Origin: Sulfolobus sp. UBA167
GTDB taxonomy: Archaea > Thermoproteota > Thermoprotei_A > Sulfolobales > Sulfolobaceae
Reading direction: 5' to 3'
Length of the DNA: 8,219 bases
Assembly: GCA_002495845.1 (NCBI GenBank)
Contig: DAHF01000016.1
Location: 1,689-9,907 of the forward strand
Part shown: piece by piece, positions 6,040 through 8,219 of the stretch
How positions within the stretch are numbered: position 1 is the stretch's first letter
Layout: each line of letters starts with the position of its first letter
The notes under the pieces: generated by a model
Database searches by the model: none
Seen by the model: only the letters and a program-made list of their open reading frames with translations
Told to the model about the DNA's origin: nothing
Made by a program: the position numbers and the translations under genes

Positions 6040-6825
6040 ATGAAATCGTTATACATGTTTAATTTGATATTTAAAACAAGCGGATTGAGAGTGGGCGGAG
6101 AGACTGACAAGAACATCCTATATTTCTTGAAATACGACGAGACATACGATATACCCTTCACTTCGTGGAAGGGCTCGTTCAAGAGGATAAGCGAATACGT
6201 TGCTAAGTCAATGAATATAGGCAGTGCTAGTTATCACAAGAACGACGTTCATGAAGGATATAATGATGAAGATGTAAATGAAATAATAAATCAAATAAAA
6301 AATAGGGGTAAAATAAATGGAAAGGACATAAAGAGTGAAAAGTATCCCGATTTATCTTCAATATTCTCGCCCATAAATGACTACAGCGTGGAAGATGCGA
6401 CGAAAATAATAAGAGAATACATAGCTTCACGTAGGTGTCCAATAGACGGACTTTACGGCTCTAAATTCTTCGCCTCGAAATTGTCCTTCAGCGATTCCAC
6501 ACTTAAAGAAAATGGGACATTCGTGACTCACGTGACCATAGATAGAGTGTTCATGAAAGCGTACGAGGACGAAGGAGGTCACCTATATTATGAAGAGGTA
6601 GTGAGACCCGGGAGAATTCAACTCAAAGTAATTCTCAGATTGCCTGATGAGAACGAATTGAAAGTATGGAAGAACACTCTGAAATTCATAAATGCTGAAG
6701 GTATTCAAGTGGGCGCAGGGAAGTCCAGAGGGTTGGGAACGTTGACGCTGGATAATGAAAGCGTAGTTCATGAAATTGAAAACTATAATAAAGTGACCCG
6801 CAGTATTGAGGAATTTCTTAAATAA
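6040..6825 (+). CDS. Divergent Cas7-like RAMP, last gene of the type III operon
   Basis: This 261-aa protein is a Csm3/Csx7-type RAMP by its ends: LRVGGETDKNILYFLKY at 16-32 and the glycine-rich loop IQVGAGKSRGLGTLTL (222-237) after a helix. The usual IPGSSxKG signature is altered to IPFTSWKGSFKR (38-49), losing the Gly-Ser turn. Asp23 (ETDKN) lies 16 residues before the signature Pro, close to the catalytic Asp spacing, so it is a candidate target-RNA cleaving residue. A long polar helical insert spans about 60-130 (rich in Asn, Asp, Lys), followed by PIDGLYGSKFFASKLSFSDS (134-153) and HVTIDRVF, where other Cas7 subunits have a CxxC; here only C133 remains. The start follows AGGGGTG by 7 bases and the previous stop by one base. 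A T7 run follows the stop. Role inferred: a backbone subunit at one end of the complex. Confidence 0.78.
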   Translation: MKSLYMFNLIFKTSGLRVGGETDKNILYFLKYDETYDIPFTSWKGSFKRISEYVAKSMNIGSASYHKNDVHEGYNDEDVNEIINQIKNRGKINGKDIKSEKYPDLSSIFSPINDYSVEDATKIIREYIASRRCPIDGLYGSKFFASKLSFSDSTLKENGTFVTHVTIDRVFMKAYEDEGGHLYYEEVVRPGRIQLKVILRLPDENELKVWKNTLKFINAEGIQVGAGKSRGLGTLTLDNESVVHEIENYNKVTRSIEEFLK

Positions 6826-6832
6826 TTTTTTT
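6826..6832 (+). terminator. T7 run, likely terminator of the cas operon
   Basis: Seven T residues on the coding strand begin directly after the TAA of the last cas gene. Archaeal RNA polymerase stops at such runs without needing a hairpin. It is followed by A-rich sequence. Confidence 0.5.
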
Positions 6833-6851
6833 GAAAAATACTAAAGAAAAG

Positions 6852-6882
6852 ATATGTACATACACGTGTGCGTATACATACA
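6852..6882. other. 31-base perfect alternating purine-pyrimidine tract
   Basis: Every base from 6852 to 6882 alternates purine and pyrimidine without a break. Inside it lie three palindromes: TATGTACATA (6853-6862), ACACGTGT (6862-6869) and GTATAC (6872-6877), plus an 8-base direct repeat TACATACA at 6857-6864 and 6875-6882. Such tracts can adopt a left-handed or cruciform structure under torsional stress; any role here is inference. It lies between the two T runs after the cas operon. Confidence 0.7.
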
Positions 6883-6893
6883 ACACGCTCACC

Positions 6894-6900
6894 TTTTTTT
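6894..6900 (+). terminator. Second T7 run downstream of the cas operon
   Basis: Seven T residues, whose first six plus the preceding C could pair weakly with AAAAAAG at 6904-6910 (7 bp, loop TGAG). It probably acts as a back-up terminator for read-through from the operon. The hairpin is A/T only apart from one pair and is unlikely to matter by itself. Confidence 0.4.
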
Positions 6901-7004
6901 GAGAAAAAAGTAGTAATTTTAATAGAATCAAAATAATTTCTTTTTACGTTCGCTTAAGATCAAAGTGATTATCGCGATTTTCGTCTAAGGTTTTAGGGTA
7001 ATGT

Positions 7005-7012
7005 GTTAAAAG
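7005..7012 (+). promoter_or_regulatory. TATA-like box for the membrane-protein gene pair
   Basis: GTTAAAAG is centred about 26 bases before ATG 7035, the spacing expected for a leaderless Sulfolobales transcript starting at or next to the ATG. There is no Shine-Dalgarno sequence before this ATG (CAGTAATCTCGTTC precedes it), which fits leaderless initiation. No clear BRE was recognised. Confidence 0.5.
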
Positions 7013-7034
7013 TTACTTCTCAGTAATCTCGTTC

Positions 7035-7742
7035 ATGGAAAAAAGAAGGAGAAACGACGCAGCGTATTTCATGATAATGTTAACTTACACCTTAGCTGTC
7101 ATATCTCGTCCCGCTTTAGTTTCCTTACTGTTCATCCCCGTAATGGCTTTACACGCCTTCACGATAGATAAAGTTCTCCCTAAGGTTTTATCAAGGAAAA
7201 TGGCGATCTCAGACGCTCTCTTACTTTCGTTGAATGCCATCCCATATCTTTATTTCTTCACTCCTTTGGTTTTAATTCCTGCAACAGCTTTCTCACTCTC
7301 AATTATCTTATCTTATGCTAGGTTCAAGGTATTGCCTCAATTGATGGGAACGTTGGGGATAGCTTTGCTCTACATGCCTTTAGTGCAAATTTTCGGTGGA
7401 TGGAAAATCTTAGATATAGGAATATATTTGATATGGTCTACGTATACTCTATCTGAGGCAATTTTCGTGGAATATAAACTACCATTCAGGGACGTTAGCG
7501 TAAATGAGTTGAGGGCAACTTGGATCTTTTCTTTAATTTTGGACTCAATCTCAGTAATTTTTTCTCCTTTATTCGTTTTACCTTTAATAGAACCAACCAT
7601 CAGGTACATGAAGCCGGGGGAGAAACTCAAAGTTTCTTCTGAAATTAAGGAACTTGGAAAGAAGGGAATCAAGAGAACTCTGTTAGTCTTCTTCTTGCTG
7701 TTGTTCATTCTCCTCCTTGGATACCACGGTGTGTCAATATGA
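7035..7742 (+). CDS. Multi-pass membrane protein of unknown function
   Basis: The 235-aa product is strongly hydrophobic with about seven or eight possible membrane segments (roughly residues 9-24, 27-42, 57-76, 78-95, 102-120, 125-142, 161-187 and 216-232). The start MEKRRRND is positively charged, consistent with a cytoplasmic N-terminus. A hydrophilic basic loop (about 190-215, MKPGEKLKVSSEIKELGKKGIKR) precedes the last helix. No enzyme, transporter or CRISPR-effector motif is visible, and there are no cysteines or CARF/SAVED-like segments. It has its own TATA-like box and lies 209 bases after the cas operon, and its stop overlaps the next membrane gene as ATGA, so the two are probably co-transcribed and may form a complex. 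It is most likely a lineage-restricted Sulfolobales membrane protein; I do not recognise the family. Confidence 0.75.
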   Translation: MEKRRRNDAAYFMIMLTYTLAVISRPALVSLLFIPVMALHAFTIDKVLPKVLSRKMAISDALLLSLNAIPYLYFFTPLVLIPATAFSLSIILSYARFKVLPQLMGTLGIALLYMPLVQIFGGWKILDIGIYLIWSTYTLSEAIFVEYKLPFRDVSVNELRATWIFSLILDSISVIFSPLFVLPLIEPTIRYMKPGEKLKVSSEIKELGKKGIKRTLLVFFLLLFILLLGYHGVSI

Positions 7743-8219
7743 GGGCAGGAATGGCACTTCTGCTTGTTGGTATAGGTTTACTACTTTTTGCAGGAGTTCC
7801 TATGGTTTTGGAATTTATGTCCATGCAGGGCCTACCTATTTCTATAAGTTTTCGCACTCAATTTCATTGGTTTTCTATGATCTATGGTTTCTTCTTGATT
7901 TTAATAGGAAATGAGATATTGGTTGCGTTAAGTAATGAATGGACCAGAAAGGTAGCACCTACACCTTTAATAGCCTCTTTTGGTTTTGCTACAATTTTAG
8001 CTAATATATTGAACTACTTTTCAATTTATCCCTTTCAATATTACTTAGTTTTAGTAGCATTAGGAATTCTCCTTTATTATTCTAAGATATACTTTTATCC
8101 CTCAGTACTAGGTTTTCCTCCAACTACGTATAATTATTTGCTCTTTTTCACTCTTATAATATCGCTTTTCATTGTTAGTTTCCAGTCTGCATTCTATTTA
8201 CCTTGGATAGGATTAGCCT
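7739..8219 (+). CDS. Second membrane protein of unknown function (3' truncated by window)
   Basis: From ATG 7739 the frame stays open to the window end: 160 codons plus one base, no stop. The start overlaps the previous stop as ATGA. The sequence begins with an N-terminal hydrophobic helix (MRAGMALLLVGIGLLLFAGV) and has further likely membrane segments near residues 42-64, 76-94, 100-118 and 132-152. A short conserved-looking piece, FHWFSMIYGFFLILIGNEIL (42-61), has charged or polar residues embedded in a helix (H43, E59) and could bind a ligand or metal, but this is speculation. No helicase, nuclease or sensing domain is visible in the part present. A different frame at 7717-7914 is also open over part of this stretch, but it gives a non-membrane, low-quality product. 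Family unknown. Confidence 0.7.
   Translation, partial: MRAGMALLLVGIGLLLFAGVPMVLEFMSMQGLPISISFRTQFHWFSMIYGFFLILIGNEILVALSNEWTRKVAPTPLIASFGFATILANILNYFSIYPFQYYLVLVALGILLYYSKIYFYPSVLGFPPTTYNYLLFFTLIISLFIVSFQSAFYLPWIGLA

Noticed and set aside
6893..6910. Hairpin CTTTTTT / AAAAAAG as an intrinsic terminator stem
   Set aside because: The stem has only one G-C pair and no T run after it; the T7 run itself is the more credible archaeal stop signal.
6971..6978. Palindrome ATCGCGAT upstream of the membrane-gene promoter as an operator
   Set aside because: Only 8 bases, single copy, 30 bases before the TATA-like box; too short to support a call.
6826..7034. CRISPR repeat or leader in the gap after the cas operon
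   Set aside because: No 24-37-base repeat recurs; only an 8-base direct repeat is present in the alternating tract.
7370..7708. Minus-strand open frame of 112 codons antisense to the first membrane gene
   Set aside because: Lys/Ser-rich complement of membrane-helix codons; no supporting signals.
7717..7914. Plus-strand open frame of 65 codons starting in the end of the first membrane gene
   Set aside because: It overlaps the true frame from ATG 7739, which stays open for 160 codons, is coupled to the upstream gene and encodes clear membrane helices; the 65-codon product looks like out-of-frame translation.

Overview
The window looks like a thermoacidophilic archaeon of the Sulfolobales. Supporting signs are the AT-rich DNA, heavy AGG/AGA and ATA codon use, Lys/Glu/Ile-rich proteins, GGTGA-type ribosome sites, and a TATA-like box about 26 bases before the start codon of the one gene that begins a new transcription unit. 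From memory, the gene order resembles the Sulfolobus solfataricus type III-D locus around SSO1424-SSO1432. No database search was done.

Bases 1-6825 are one tightly packed plus-strand operon for a type III (most likely III-D) CRISPR interference complex. In order it holds: the C-terminal end of a Cas7/Csm3-like RAMP subunit (cut by the window edge); a Csx7-like Cas7 subunit (287 aa); a zinc-type Cas7-like RAMP (271 aa); an unnamed 51-aa protein; Cas10 (813 aa; HD domain, zinc ribbon, two palm domains, cyclase motif GGDE instead of GGDD); a minimal 200-aa Cas7-like RAMP; a Csx10/Cas5-like protein (309 aa); and a divergent 261-aa Cas7-like RAMP. Genes overlap by 4, 38, 4, 4 and 10 bases or are separated by 1 or 16 bases, so they are almost certainly co-transcribed and translationally coupled. 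The multi-Cas7 set is expected to form the backbone that holds crRNA and target RNA. Csx10/Cas5 would hold the crRNA 5' tag, and Cas10 would provide ssDNase and cyclic-oligoadenylate output.

Bases 6826-7034 are non-coding: two T7 runs (likely archaeal terminators), a striking 31-base perfectly alternating purine-pyrimidine tract, and a promoter for the next unit.

Bases 7035-8219 hold two overlapping genes for multi-pass membrane proteins of unknown function, the second cut off by the window end. They have their own promoter and no recognisable CRISPR effector domain.

The window contains no CRISPR array, cas1/cas2/cas6, CARF nuclease, tRNA, rRNA or transposase. The main points for a second look are the GGDE cyclase motif, the apparent loss of the catalytic Asp in the Csx7-like subunit, the missed 51-aa gene between two cas genes, the atypical IPFTSWKG motif of the last subunit, and the alternating purine-pyrimidine tract.
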